A DNA stretch of 64,000 nucleotides. It comes from Nectonema munidae (lineage: Eukaryota; Nematomorpha; Nectonematoida; Nectonematidae). Each line of letters opens with the position of its first letter. The stretch's first letter is position 1. Below, piece after piece: positions 11,246-61,435 of this stretch. The stretch is from assembly GCA_030549495.1 (NCBI GenBank), contig JAUIRK010000979.1, positions 242,606-306,605 of the forward strand, written 5' to 3'. The notes below the pieces were generated by a model. That model was not told where the DNA came from. It did not search any database and was given only the letters and a program-made list of their open reading frames with translations. A program made the translations under genes and the position numbers.

Positions 11246-11954
11246 TCGGAAATCTAAAGTCTGAAAATCTCTGAAGTAAGTTTTCATGCATTGTGCGTGA
11301 GCAACTTTCTCGCTCTATCTGGCCCATCTTCCCCCGTACTACACTTTCTCACTCACAATGATGTGACGATTCCACAAATATCGCAACGTAAATTCTTTGT
11401 AAAAAGCACACTCATGCCCAAAGCGTCAGTTCTTAGATAACACTTTGGAAAACTCTCTCTTTGAGCTGGCCCTTTTTTGCCTCATTCACAAGTATGCAAA
11501 GTTTTGTCCAAAAGTTTTACATGACTTTGGCAAAAATTATTATCGTTCCAAATCTTTTCATTTTTTTGAAAGTATTCATGAAATTTATCACTTTTTCGTC
11601 TTGTTTTAACCTACTTTCATAGCCTGTTCTACAAATCTGCATACTCTCATACCCATTCAGTATTAATAAAAAGTCGTTATCAACATATTCATAATGATTT
11701 GTATTGTGAGTGAAGTTCTACTCTCACATATTTTATTAACCTTTTTTAAATTTTTGAATTTAAGGTATCAAAGCTCCAATCAGTGTCAGGGTATTTTGAA
11801 TATTTTTCAATAAAAATCATTGGAATTGACTTTATTGAGCTAATTTTGAAAAATTGACTTTATATTTTTGTTTGATTCACACTTTATCAAGTTCTAGATC
11901 TATGTTTCGACTTTTTCAAAGGTTAGAGATTAATTTTATAGAAATTGACTTTCT

Positions 11955-12345
11955 CGTGCTCTAGTCATGAGTTACGTGATAGCCATGCTACAAGAATTTC
12001 TTACCTCGTTTGAGGATAATTATCTACGAAGAATGGATAGAACAAGAAACAGAAGAGTTCCTCATACGAACTCGTGGGATATTTATCAACTAGAACTTAA
12101 TGGAGAAGATAGGGCAAACAATCACACAGAAGCAGGAAGTTTGTAAAGTGAACCTGAAATGCAGCATTGAGTGTATGGAAATTTATTGACTGTCTGCGTA
12201 AAGTACAGAGGGGGAGAAATCTTTATTACGAAGGACTATTGCAAGGCACAATTTTATTTTGAAATTGAAAAAATCCAAGGAGCGGATGACGTAGGGCTTA
12301 TCAGAAGAATATGCCAAGCATTAAATATTTAAAACAGGAATATCT
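11955..12345 (+). pseudogene. MULE-type transposase C-terminal relic
   Basis: A forward frame reads FLTSFEDNYLRRMDR, then HTNSWDIYQLELNGEDRANN, followed in another frame by WKFIDCLRKVQRGRNLYYEG. The W-x(8-12)-G-x-x-R-T/A-NN block followed by W-K-F-I-x-x-L is the familiar C-terminal part of MULE transposases. At least one frameshift and stops are present. No terminal repeats were found. Confidence 0.55.
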
Positions 12346-12806
12346 CGTTGTCAAGAATAAGGAAAACTTGATGTTTTCATCTATTTTAAAATTTTTATAT
12401 TATTCTTGCTTAATTTATACTACTGTCTAAAAAGGTCTACACCAAACTAGAGCATTCCCAAATGTAGCGCCCATTCAGAGAGCTAGGGAATGCTAATTTT
12501 GTTTTAGATTAAGCGCCTAAATTTATGCGGTATCTCTTCTATTTACAGTTTTTACCGGAGTTTCACCATCTTTCAAGACTTCACAATATATCTTAAATTG
12601 CTGTTTTTGCTAAATATAGCGCGATGAGTAATTTCTATAGACGCATAGGAAATAGCAATAAAAATAGGAAATAAATGTGTCAAGCATTTATACTCTCGCC
12701 ATCATTCACCAGTCATTATGTGGAATTTTTGATAGAGGGAATTGAATGCACATTCTTAGCAGCAAACTTTTTGAGAGTAAAGTGTTAAATGAGGATTTTA
12801 AAAATT

Positions 12807-17821
<5,015 letters not shown>

Positions 17822-17849
17822 TAGATCTGAAAAGTTAAAAAAAAATATT

Positions 17850-20800
17850 TTTAAAAATTAAATAAAATACATTTATTTTTGTCAAAAGAAAGAAAGAAGT
17901 ATTTTGAAATAAATTGATTTTATAATAAATTTAAAAATAAGTTATTTAAAGATTTTTAAAATAAGTCAGTTTGAATTTGTAATATATAAAAGCTAACTTG
18001 TTGTAGAGTACATATTTTTTCCAAATTTTAATTATAGGAATAATATAAGTAGGAAGAGAAGCGCAACAAGAGGATAATGGAAACTTAGCTATTTACCCTT
18101 CCTCGAAATTTTTCATAACCCCCTCTCTCAATGAAATTAAGAAATCTATTTAATATTTTCAATATTAAAATAAAAAAAGGGTAAAATAGCAAGGAAATAG
18201 TTTTATTAACTCGACTTTACAAACAGTAGAATAATTCAACATTTAGGCCTTACTGCCTCTTTCAAGAATATGAAAAGAAAGGGAGAAAAAGAAAAGGAGG
18301 GAAAGTAAAAGATTGTAAAGTAATGAGGGTGAGGTTTGATCTTTAATATTTTTAAAAATGAATTCCTATATTTTACAATATATTTATATTGGGTTGGTTG
18401 GTTTGTTGTGTAAGTTTCTTAATCTTGAGGAGGGCATGCAACCTTTTCTGATTAAAAGGCAGATGAGAAATTTGGGACAAGCTGCTAATCGAAGGGATAA
18501 ATGAAATGCCACAAATTGGATACTATATTACAAAAAGCGTTATATTTCAGGTGGGTGGTGAAGTCGGTGAGTAAGGCCAGGCTACTTCTTACGAAGGAAG
18601 GTGGCAATCTCTTTCTGCACGTCACAAATACGTGACAGCATAGCCTCATGACTTAGCCAGCGGACCTCGCAAAATTAGAATAGGTCCTTGTGATGCATAT
18701 TTATCTTGTCCAGGGGTCACCATTCTACGGCCACTGAATAACTTTATGACCGGTAAGGTAAATTTTGATTTGCATAAGTAGGTCTTACAAGATAAGAAGT
18801 ATTTTTGAAATATTTTATGTTCATTTCCACTTTTTATGTATACTCGGTTTAACAACTTTGCCATATCCATGAGGAAAACAAGAAAATAACTTCATTCAAC
18901 GAATTAACACCTTTACTATTTTTATGATGAATAAACAGAAATGTTAAAACATTAACTTTTCCTATTCTATTTTCGAGATTTTACTGTCATTCAATACTGC
19001 AAATTTGTTTTATCTTTCAATTTAAACGCACTAAACCTTTGTCAATTTCCAACTTCAATTCAGAATTTTTAGACATGCCATGTTACACAGTCATAAGAGG
19101 GGTCAGCTGTAGTTAAGTTTTATTACGAGATTATAAGCTTCGAAATGAAGTAAATATTTTCTTATTAAAAAACAAAGCTAATCAATTGATTGGCAATCAT
19201 ATCTGGCTATCAAAATTAGCATTTCAATTGATATTGCATTTCATATGAATAGATAAAATTTAAAACTTTAAGGATAATTAAGGTTATTTGTGATTTTAAT
19301 AGACTCATGAAAGGATTTCGAAAAAAACTTTTATTATTTGAAACGTAATTAAAAAATAAAACCTTTCTTATTTTCAATGTTGGAAGTATTAATCTTGATT
19401 TTCTTAAAAATCTTTAGTTTTTAAGCCTGAAAGAAAATTTATAAATCATTTTACTTTTGATACTATGTTAAAAAAATTCGATTATGGAATTATACTTTTC
19501 ACACTTGAATAATATGAAAAATAAATATATAAAAATAGAATAAAAAGTGTATATTCATAATTGATTTGCATTAAGACAACTATTTTACTAGAGAAATTAT
19601 TTTTTGAGAAAATCTAAAAAAATTAACTTTTTTGTTTACCAATATGATCAATAAATATAAAATTTCATATTTTTCTGTCTAGTATCGAAATTACATTGTA
19701 CTAATTTGTAATATCAATACTTTCTACAATATAAACTATAGTTTATTTATGTTTTATTAACTTTAAAGTATTCTCAAATTTACCATTTTTGACTTTTAGA
19801 CATTAATATTTAAACCAATTTTTCAAAACATTTCTCATATATCCTAAATCTATATACAATAAACTTTCGTTTGATAACAAATTTACTTTTATCTTTTTTG
19901 ATTTGAAAAATATGAAAAAAATCATATACAACGTGAAATTGCCTTCGTTTTTCATTTTCCCAAATAAATATTTCATACTCAACATGCTTGATAGGAAAGT
20001 TAATAAACCAAAACATTAAAAAAATTTTATATTTGAACATTGTAATCAATATATAAATATTTTCTGAAAAAATATGACAGAAATGATTTTTTGGAAAAAA
20101 ATTAATCTTCAGGCGTACATTCGTAATACAAGTGATCTTTAAGTAATCAAGTGACCTAACAGCTCTCATAGAAACTTCGAAAATGTTGTTCTGAATAATT
20201 TGTAATTTAGAGGCATTTTCGGCAAATTTTTTACTAATGAGAAATGAGGTTTTTTACTGTAAGAAACGAAACCATAAAAAATCCTGAAATATAATAATTA
20301 TTTTAACACTGTTTTAGATAGTTTTTGTTGTGCTCAATTTAAATATAAAACTAAAGTGAGATTTTTTTCTCGGTTTAGAGTTGGGATTTCTTTAAGGTTT
20401 CAGTACTATTGGAAAAAAGCATTAATTAGTTTTTTTCTGAGCTAATGGTGATTAAAAATAGTACATAACACAGATTAATTTTCGATCCGTTATAATTTCC
20501 AATGACTTTAAAAGTGAAAAAGCAAAAATTCTAATTTACAATCAAATTGCATTGCCATTGAAAAAATTCCTAGATTACAGTTTTTAGTAATTTTAATCTA
20601 TAAAAATCTTTTTGATATTTCAAAAATTTTAAAAATAAACAGAATCTTATCAAGAAAAGTATTGGCAATTTAGAAAAAAAGTTGATAAATTTAGAGATTA
20701 TATTTTTGGACCAAGCTTTTGTTGCTCATAGTTCGACAAATTGGGTGTAATTGCGTGATGAAAACACTCAACTGAGGATGTTCTAATATAAATTTTTTCT

Positions 20801-21950
20801 TTTACCTCTGTAACTTTATTTCTCAAACTATATATATATATAATAAACTTACTAAATAGAGAGCAAAAAAATCAACTCATTATAATTAAAAATGAACTAA
20901 AAAATTAAAAGTATGTAAATATTTAACAATTAAAAAATAACAATAAAAGTTGTAAAAATTGTTTCTGATCTTTTAGCATTCATCCTTACGGTTGAAAGAG
21001 ACAACTTTCTTTAGTTGAAAGAATCAACAAAAGCATGATAAAAACTTCCTCTCAAATTATTTCAGATCACTTCAATTACTTTCTTTCAAAAGTAATTACA
21101 CTAATAGATTCTCCACTTATTTCATATCACTCTACATCCCCATTATTCCAATGACATACTCCCAAGATATAAGACAAACTATTATACCATTCTCCAAAAC
21201 GTCCAACTTTGACTCTTATCAGAGCTCACTACAGAAAATGTTAGAGCAATCCTCCACAACCCACTAATTTCGGAATAATCTTTAATACAGAATCCAAGTG
21301 TTTTCAATTCAATAATTCTTTACAAAAAGTAATAACTGTAACAACATTAAAAAAGAAGGTTATACCTCCAACCAACTCCCTCTCAGCAATTAGTTTTAAG
21401 AATATTTATTACAAAAAATCCTTTTTTTTTATTACTCTTTCAAACAATAAAACTCTTTCGCGTTAGTTTTTCTACTGTTTAAATATTGCATCGCCTCTAT
21501 AATGTTTTTTTCTAAATCATGCCATTTCATCACTACGCCCTATTATACATTTGGCATCACAAGGAAGACATCCATGTCATCCATAATATTATTTTCTATG
21601 CATCTCATAATATGTTCATTTCCGAGACGTCAAATAAGGATGCTTTTCTTGAAATTGTTAACAATAAAATAATATCATCACACATCGATTTCTTCATTTC
21701 ATCAAAATGAGCACAAACACATACTATTTGTTACTTACCATAACTACATTACATTAAAATCGGAACTACTTCCCATTTTTTGCAAAAACCGTTTCAAATA
21801 ATTTCCTACTACTGTTACTTATTTCGGATTAAAATTCCCTATCACCTGAACTTCATCATAATATCCGAGTTATGACCACTCGCACTTACAACCACAATTA
21901 TTTCATAATATTATATAAATTGTATAAATATTTTAGCCATACTGTGGTTT
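17850..21950. other. AT-rich non-coding stretch
   Basis: No supported exon on either strand. Around 18,390 there is a (TTGG)n tract like a SINE tail. At 18,560-18,670 the reverse strand reads LSHEAMLSRICDVQKEIATF before a stop, reminiscent of hAT-type transposases but too short to classify. Promoter and 5'UTR exons of TFIIA gamma must lie somewhere here. Confidence 0.5.
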
Positions 21951-21975
21951 ATAAGAAGAATTCCAATTTAAAAGA

Positions 21976-23461
21976 TGGCATTTCTACAAAAAAAGTGAAA
22001 AAAGCACAGTCATTGGAGACAAAGATGCAAGTGAAAAGAGAATGAAAATAGAAAAAAAGTAGTAGAAAGATCTCTATCTTTCACACTTAACAGTTTCTTC
22101 AATTTTGAAAAACAAAGATCGTTTTAGAGAAGCAATGAAAGCAGCAGACCCCATTAAATCAAAGATAATTCCAAAGACCGATTTCTGAGGTGAAAATTTG
22201 CTTTTTACTTGGTTGGAAAATAATAGACAACGAGGTGTGAAAGTGATGTTGCAAGCAGTACAAAGTAAAGCTAGAAGTTTATTTCGGATATTGAAACAAA
22301 GTGCATGTAAAAAATACGCATCATTATAATTCATAGCAAGTAATGGATGGTTTCGTCGTTTTCGAGAGCTTAATCAGGTTCATCAGGTGTTGTCGAGAGG
22401 TAAGGCTGCAAACTGTGATTAGCCTGCAGCTTAAGCATTTGTGGAAAAATTTGATATATTGATTGGAGATAAAGGATATTTACAAGAGCAAATTTTTAAT
22501 GTAGATGAAACTGCTTTGTTTTGGAAAAAAAGGGAATTTAAGTGCACTAGGGCAAAAGGCAATTAAAGAAAGATTCACTTTATTGTTTGGTGGAAACAAT
22601 GCAGGACACAAATTAAAACCTTTTCTTATTAGACTTTCATAAATCCACATTCACTGAAAAACGTGAATAAGCATACCTGCCCTATTGATTATCGAAGTAA
22701 CTAAAAAGCGTGAATGACACACACACTGTTTCAAGAAATGTTGTGTTCAAGAAGTGAGTCAATATTGCAGTGATAATGATTCCTTTTAAAATTTTATTGG
22801 TGCTTGACAATGAGCCTGGCCATCCTACTTACTTGGATGATATTTATTCACATATAAAAGTGCTGGTTTTCCTGCTAATACTACTCGTCTCGTCTAAGGA
22901 GTGATTTCTACCTTTAAGGGGCACTATTTCCGCATTTCTTTTGATTAGGCTATTAAAGCTATGGATGCAAACCCTGGTTTGACTTTGCTTGATTATTGGA
23001 AATCATACAATATTTATCACTGCATCAAGCTTGTTGTTAAAGCTTAGGATTTTCTAACAGAAAAATGTATGCACAGGGTATAGAAACAGTGTAAGAATTG
23101 TTTTTTTCAAAATTTTGTTAGTTTTGATAACTAGGAAGAATTAAGCAATGTCCGAGGAAAAGTTGTTCGTTTGGCAAATCAGTTGGAATTAAAGTGTGAT
23201 GAAGAAAATATTGAACAACTAATAACTGAAGAATATGAACAGTTAACAAACGAAGAACTCCAAAAAATAGAAGAAGAAGAAGAGAGAAGAGAAGCAGTAA
23301 AAGAAGAAATATCCGAAAAAAGGTTTATTGTAGAGAGGTTATCCAAGGTCATGACTATGATGAACGCCATGCTACAAAAACTTGAAAGCATGGATCCAAA
23401 TGTTGAACGGTTTGCCAGAATAGAAAGAACTATACAAGAAACAATCCGGGGGTATAAATAA
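21976..23461 (+). pseudogene. Tigger1-like (pogo) transposase relic
   Basis: Forward-strand pieces in family order: FIASNGWFRRFRELN (CENP-B HTH region, 22,330), IFNVDETALFWKK (first catalytic Asp region, 22,495), RFTLLFGGNNAGHKLKPF (22,570) and a C-terminal acidic coiled stretch at 23,171-23,461 (ANQLELKCDEENIEQLITEE). Multiple stops and frameshifts separate them. The DDE middle near 22,790-22,930 is recognisable only in part (VLDNEPGHPTYL). The order matches mammalian Tigger1 transposase. Terminal repeats were not found. The final 96-residue frame is open only because this part happened to escape disruption. Confidence 0.75.
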
Positions 23462-23469
23462 TTCATGAA

Positions 23470-26400
23470 GAGAAGTAAAACATATAATACAAACTAAATT
23501 GAGCAAGTTTATAAAGAAAACCACCAAGTCTGCCTCACCCAGCATCGATGCCTCTATTGCTTCTGCATCCCACAACGCTCCTATCACCTTCTCTTGCGAG
23601 GCCACCCTCTTGCTATGCCAGACTAACTGTCTAATTTTTCTCTCGATTGTACGAATCAAAAATTGTAGATAACATACAAAACTTAAAATTTTTATTTCCT
23701 TTCTACAAGAGTATTTATTTATATTTATTAAAATTGTTTTTTTATAAAATTGATAATTAAACAAATATAAAATAAATTGAACAGAAAAGGTAAGTTGAAA
23801 ATGCAATAAATTGATATCGTATGATCTGAAGTATAACCCTCGTGTTTGCCATTTTGAATTCTATCTGACTTACTACCGTTTGAACGGGAGTAACTAATTT
23901 GTGCCAACTAGGGTATTTTGTGCCAACTAAGTGAAAAATATAGTTTTCTTCAAAAAAATTTGGAAATAAGTTTAAACCATAGTAAATAAGATTTTCTAAA
24001 AGTTTTATCATAAATCTTCAAGTAGATTTTTTTTAATTCGATAAAATCTTTTTTTTCTAGTTTTTTTATTTTATCCGACATGTTTTTTAAATTATTTATC
24101 AATCTTTTCAAGACTATTCTTTCACATTTAATTTTTAAAAGGAATTCAAACTAAAGCAAAAGAAATTACAAAGTTAACTTTTTTTCTTTATTATTAATAT
24201 CTGTTTTAAATTCGTGTGTTTATTTTAAATTAGTTAAGTACTTTTTAATTAAATTTGTAATGTAAGGGGCGAGAGTAAGGTTTGGCTCGATGCCTGCTTG
24301 AATTCAATTGGGCACCAAAGCTTTCTTGCTCTTAATTTCACATTAGATTTGGAATTATCACTTCTCGATAAAAACGTATTATTCAAAACTATTGAAGATT
24401 ATTATTTTTGTGGCAATATACTTCAATTTTAAAAATCGCTTATAAAATTTTTGAATTTTTTATTCATTTATTTTTACTATAATTATATCAGCATTTCTTA
24501 TTTTATCGTTCTCTTCCAAGTTATAACAATCAAGATCTGAATATTTACGAATGAAAAAATATTCTATTAACTTATATTTAGCATCCACATACAAAATACA
24601 TTTTAATTCTAAAGAATATATACCATTTTATAAAAATTTAATTTTTCGCTCAAACTAACAAACAATCTTCATAACAATTTTCACAGGTCATAATCTAAAT
24701 TGACAAAATCCCAACTTTTTAAATTCTTTTCATAAAATTAATAATGAAAACTTTTCAAATATATATAGTCAAAAATAATATGATACCCAAAATATTTTCA
24801 TTCATGGATATTAGTTTATTTTTGATAATTTTTTTGTTCCCACTATGATGAGACGGGATTCTTTTCAAATATTTTTCTCTTACATTATTTCACAAAGTAT
24901 TAAATTTAAAAATTAATTTATTTTATTTAATTTGTATAATATTAAATTATTTTTAAGAACAGCCATCTTTTCTCTCTTCCTTTCTCGATGGATATATTTA
25001 TACAAAATTCTCCAAGTTTTCCGAAATTCCGAAGCTTGATAATAGAACAAATATTGATTTCTAAAAGATTGTAAAAGATATGTTTACATCTACTACTACA
25101 GTGATTTTTATTGATGAATTAAAATTTAATAAATATATTTTTTTTGAATTTCTTATTTTTTAGCTAGAGTTTGATCCCAAAATGATTTTGAGGGCCACTT
25201 TTTAATACCTGAAAACTTGGTAGAAATGGAAAACATGCACAAAAATCCATTGAAAAAAATTGAAAATATTATATCCGACTCTACATTGACTCATTATAAA
25301 AAATTCAGGGCATGTTTCTTTTTATCTTTAGTAATTTTCCGTATAAAAAAATAAATTTTTTATTCATTCAAAAGTTCCAATCCCAAGAAAGAGATCTTGT
25401 CTGAAATAGTTTTTAAATCACAGGCAAATAATTTTTTTCTCATAATTACGGGCCAGTTAAAGGCCTATACTAGATCTGGGTTCTAAAAATCAGTTCAATG
25501 CTACTTTATCCACATTTGGATTTTAGCAATACTTGTTCTGTCTTTTGGAAGCATTAAAACTAAAAATTTTATCTTCAATAAACTGTTCAAATATAGAAAC
25601 TGATGTTATACTTTTATGAATAAAAATTTTTTATATTCTTTTTTATTTCATTTTCCGTAAAATCAAAATAAAATAATTTATATTGATTAAAATATCTTTT
25701 TAGTTTCAAAAAAACCTGAGTACTGAAGTTTCTTAATTTATCAATGTCATACTTTATATTTTTTGATATCATAATTATACGCCTAAACATTATGCATTCA
25801 AAGGCCTTGCTTATTTCCAACAATTATTGCAAAATAAAAGCAATCTCGACAGGAATTATTGCAAAATAAAATCAGTTCAAAAAGTATCACCAGAAAATAC
25901 TATTATGTTCAATTTTTAGTGAAATAAAATAAAATATGCCTTTTTTAGCTCATTTATGCTAAAATTTTATAAGAACTGTAAAAGCCTGAAATTAACAAAA
26001 TAAAAGTTTTCTAAAATATAAATCAAATACAATTTTGCTAAAGTTAAACAAGATTCAAATTTCATTTTGTTTATTTGAAAAGAAATTGAATGATGAAGAG
26101 AATTAAGTGATATCAAAATTATATATTTATAATATTTATGTGCTAATCTTGAATGTAACGAAAGGATTTTTCAATTAATGACGAAAGTATCAAAAAGATT
26201 AATTAACAAATATGAGAGATGAAATAAAAATTAATTCATGTCAATAAATTTTTATTTAATACAAAATTTTGTTAAAAAAGAGATGAACTTTTTGGTATTA
26301 GTATAGAAATGCTTATTATACGAGAGCTAAGAGAAACTTACTTTTAATCTTCTTATTCTAACTTAATGAAAATTCTAATCGTTTTAATTTTCAAAAATGA

Positions 26401-26500
26401 CTTAGAGTTGCAATCTCTTTGGCCATAAAATTTTTATTATCCTAATTCTATCTATTTCTATATTTTATTAGGTTACTATCATTCTCGATCAAGCATCTAG
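23470..26500. other. AT-rich non-coding stretch
   Basis: No exon, RNA gene or recognisable transposon is supported. The sequence is dominated by A/T runs and lies upstream of the PCYT2 start. Confidence 0.5.
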
Positions 26501-26507
26501 TAAGGAT

Positions 26508-26782
26508 CAGTGCCCGCGCTAAAGATAAATTTCAAGGGGGGCTGAAATGGGGCAAAGAAACACATTTGCAAAAAATTTATTTCCTATATTACTTTATATC
26601 CTATATTACTTTGCTGAAAAGCATGAAGTACTTCTGTATAAAAACCTATAGAAATATCATATTATACATACACATACACCAGCATTTATATAAGATTATT
26701 GTGTACAATTTTTGCTTATTTATTTTTCCTTTAAAAAGTGCATGGGGCAAAACCAAAAATTATATAGGTAGTGCGGGCACTG
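26508..26782. mobile_element. hAT-type MITE (CAGTGCCCGC ends) with perfect target duplication
   Basis: 275 bp. Ends CAGTGCCCGCGCT and AGTGCGGGCACTG are inverted copies. A perfect 8-bp duplication GTAAGGAT flanks it (26,500-26,507 and 26,783-26,790). No coding capacity. It lies about 390 bp upstream of the PCYT2 start codon. Confidence 0.9.
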
Positions 26783-26999
26783 GTAAGGATAATAATATAA
26801 TAATAATAATAATAAATTTATTAATAAAAATTGGAAAAAAAAGATAAACATTGAATAGTGTATCGATCAAAATTAATATTATTTATATATAATAATTAAT
26901 ATAAAATTAATAATTATATAATTAATAATAAATAATAATAATTAATTTATTGATATATATTAATTTAGGAAAGTGTTCTAAAATCTCTACCTGCCTACT

Positions 27000-27173
27000 A
27001 TTATTATCATAAAAATAACGATTGATTACAACTGTACTGTATAATATACAATTTATAGCGCGATTGCACTCATTGGACGAAAATTATTTTTAGTTTTACT
27101 GTATATTTTTTTCAAATTTTCAAAATGGGTCTTCGTTATTTTTAAAATATTAGCATATCGGTAAACATATATT
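27000..27173 (+). promoter_or_regulatory. Likely 5'UTR/promoter region of PCYT2
   Basis: The 170 bases before the start codon include AT-rich TATA-like words (ACTGTATAATATACA) and an ATTGG (reverse CCAAT) at 27,073. There is no clear core promoter; the placement rests only on the position of exon 1. Confidence 0.25.
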
Positions 27174-57784
<30,611 letters not shown>

Positions 57785-57840
57785 TATGATCCGACACCTC
57801 TCTCTCTCTCACAATCTTTTTTATGTTTTATCTGAACTTA

Positions 57841-57846
57841 AATAAA
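57841..57846 (+). terminator. PCYT2 polyadenylation signal AATAAA
   Basis: A canonical hexamer 57 bases after the stop codon, followed by T-rich sequence. It fits 3' end formation of the PCYT2 transcript. Confidence 0.65.
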
Positions 57847-57859
57847 TTTTTTGCCTCTT

Positions 57860-59870
57860 TCCTAAAGATAAAAACTCTTTATCTTCTTAGCAAAAATTAT
57901 TGTATTATTTTTAAAAAATAGGTTTGGTAAAAGCAGGCTCAAAATATTAGAGAACGTCGCTTCCCTTTGCTTTTTAAATATTAGTTTAATCTTTATTAAG
58001 TATTCTTGAAATTAATAGTGTCGGAAACAAGGAAGAAAGATATGCGTTGTTCCATTTTTCAATGTGAGTAAAAAGCACTTTTGAAAATAGGGTTTAAAAG
58101 AAGTGGGAGGGCAATTAAATTCGCGACGATACGTCTTTTTCAGGCAACAATTTTAAAGACTGAATTAAAGCGCTCTATACAGAGTATAAAACGTGCGGAA
58201 TGTAAGTTTTGTTTGTGTATATAATAACAGGAGTTTGTGTAATGAAAGTACTTGGGTTTGAGTTTGCGGTTGCGCGTGTAAGCTATTTGACGTTTAGCCA
58301 TATTACGGGGATGGCCTTGTATATGTTGATGGACTTGCTGTTTCGTGGTGAGTACTAACCTTCAAGGAAGGGGAGGTTTTCGCGCGAGAAGGTTCAAAGC
58401 ATTTTGGTGTTCTCGTGGTTTGGGTTATTTTTAATGTGTTCTATGGTCATGTTTGGATTTTTTGAACTTTACATATAGCTGTTGGTGAGGGATCTCTCTG
58501 TTTCGCCAACGTGATTATGTATATTGCATCGCGGTTTTTGCAGTTCATTTGTTTAACACAATTTTTTAATTCCCTCTTAGATTTTCTTAAGGGTCGGCTT
58601 TTGTATATAGATTCTTTACTGATCACACTCTTTCTGAATGCAGGAAAATAAATATACAATATCGTAAGGTCAAATACTGTTTAGGTAAGATACTGTATAT
58701 GGTAGATTTAACTTGTATTGCAACGTATTTTCTCAATATGCATGTCAAAAAATTTCAGTTGTATATGTGCTATCTAAAAATGTCTAATTTTGGATCTCTA
58801 ATGACAAATCGAAATGGGGTTGAAATCGTGTAATTCCACCACAGTGTGACCTAGAGGTGATCGTCCATACAATCACCACCACGAAAATGAACTTCATCAG
58901 CTGTGTTTTTCCAACTACGCTTCTTTGAATGCCTTCATTATTCCCAATAATAAATGTGAGGTAACTAATTTTTATTGTAAGAAAGGAATTTTTAAAATTT
59001 TTTCCTTACAAACTACATAAAAGTGAGGTCTACAATCAGTGAATCAAATTGTAATATAAAAGCTCTCCTTAATTTTTATGGACCTTCTGAAAGAACATTA
59101 TCATTTTCTCAATCAAGAAACTGTTTGTAATTATTGTGCTTCTTCAAAACAGTGTTACACATGTAAAATAGTTATATGCATGTTTCACTCTTATTTAGTT
59201 TGCCTGTAATGCACGCAAATACGTGAATGTTTTTTATTACAATCAAAAACGAGTTTTTTGAGAAAATTTGATTATTCCTGAGATGTCAAATTTGATTGAT
59301 AATTCTGCACATTCTCGCACCCTAATTGTGAAAACTAAGTCCAAAAAGGAAATCAGCATGGAAATCTGGTATAATATCTTATATATATTATTGAGAATGT
59401 AAATAGTATTCTAGGAAATAGTTTTTATTCGTCAACCACAAATATGATTAACTAATTTCAAAAAATTAATCGAGAAATAAAATTTAGATAAATGCGACCC
59501 TTTCTTAGACGTAAACTGCAAATTTAATTGACACTTTAAGACATTTCCAAATCCTAATTGCTAAAACTGAGTTGAGAAATTAAATCAGCTTGGTCGATTT
59601 GTCATAAAAAATATACCTTGTTTAAAATTTAATTAATATGGAGAAAAATTTATTGAAATTTTCAGACGTTTTGACAAACTAATTGCAAAAAATGACTGCG
59701 AAATTTAGATTAGCATGCTTGATTTAGTATAAATATGTGCATTTTTTATTTGAATTATATTCTTGGATATAATTTTCAGGCGTAAACGGCATATTTGATT
59801 GACACTTTCAGAGATTTTCACACTATATAATAATATGTATATTATTTATTATATTATGTTTTAATATGTA
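57860..59870. other. Intergenic stretch, nothing firmly identified
   Basis: Near 58,180 a TATAAAA word is followed about 20 bp on by GTAAGT, which could be a promoter and short 5'UTR exon of a gene beyond the window. This is weak. From 59,270 to 59,830, loosely periodic words (TTTGATTGA..A..TTTCA with CTAATTG) recur about every 120 bp, suggesting an old tandem array. Confidence 0.4.
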
Positions 59871-61435
59871 TATATCTCCAACCTGTATACTACGATGGTT
59901 TCTATTCCATGCACAAATGACTATAGGGAGACAATGTTCAACTTTCTGTTCATATTTTGCTAGATGTAAGATTTGATATACAGTTGAACTTGCTCAAAGC
60001 GGAACTTGAATAAACCGAAAACTTGAGAATACCGTAACTTTCACATGCCACCGAATTCCTTCAATGAAAATAAATATATAAAGTATTTTGAAAACCGAAA
60101 CTTGCGTATTCTGAATACCGAAACAGTTTGAAAAACAGGACCGGTCGTTTACATGTATAAAAATCTTGCGAAAAGCGAAACATTCATAAGCACTTTGCTA
60201 TCTTTTAGACCATAATGGTTTTCTAATTAAAGATGTTATCGAAGAATTTTACAATTATTTTGAAAAGATTTGGTTTGATTTAAATGAAATACATACGTGG
60301 AATACATATAAAAGAAAGGTGAGAACAAATATAATCATGGTAAAGGTTTTCACAACAGGTTCATTTCTTTTATAATTTATATTTTTTACTACTTAATATT
60401 TTCAGTTTGGGATCTTTCTTGTCTTCCATGTGAAAAACGAATGTCTGGGAAGTTCTTTCTTTTTTCACAAAGTGCGAAGAAAAGATTTGGAAAGACGTGC
60501 CTGAAATAGAAAGTGTGGATTCCGGTTATTGTTCGAGCGGGGGAAACAAGAAGAAAAAGGATGAAAAAGAAAAATTGTTAAAAAAATATATGAAGAATAT
60601 AATGAGAACAAAAATCGTTACCTCTTTCTCAATCGAATTTCTTTGTGTGTATGTCCTGCTAAAAATCTTGATTCAGAAGAAACTCAAGATTGGATTTTTC
60701 AGTTTTAAACAGAAGAGCAAATTTCTTCAATTTTAAATTGATGTTAATTTGTTTGTGTTTTATACATTTGTTACATTTATAAAAAAAAGTTTCAAATTTT
60801 TATTTAATAAAGAAGTTTTTTCTAGTTGAATTTTATTTTTCATTGTACTATTGATGTTAGTTAATTTTAATTAATAATGTTGATATTTTGACTTAATTTT
60901 TATAAAAGTTTTATAGACATCATTTTACTATTTTTACAATGAACACGTGTCACATTGAGTCTTTTTATAAAATAAAGCAAGTACTTAAAGTTTTTAATTT
61001 TGATCATGATATTCTGTTAAGTTGAAATTTCACAGAAGTAGTAAATTCTGGATTTAATAGATTTACTATTTAAAAAAGTTAATTATAATGTTTTTTATCT
61101 TTATCCAATAAAATATAAACTCAGTCTTATTTTACACCTAAATTTAAATGTATGTATACGTATAGTTAAGAAATTGTTATCTTTTCATTCATAATAAAGA
61201 TGATTGGATATATTGGAAAAAACATAAATGATAAAAATTATTATTGAACAGTTTAGTATAAAATTTAGTTTAATACTAATTAAAACATTATAAACATCAT
61301 CTGTAAAAGCTGAATACTTCATTCTACTAAATGCATTATTTTCTTTTGAGTGCTTAAAATACTACTAATTGTAAAAGTGATGTGATGAATGATATACGCA
61401 TTTGCAATAAAAAATGCAAGCGATAGAAGATATGG

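Noticed and set aside
22074-22334. 86-codon reverse open frame
   Set aside because: It lies across the Tigger1-like relic, which reads on the forward strand; the reverse frame has no motif.
23179-23806. Reverse open frames of 95 and 144 codons
   Set aside because: The first is the antisense shadow of the acidic Tigger tail; the second runs into AT-rich DNA and has no recognisable domain.
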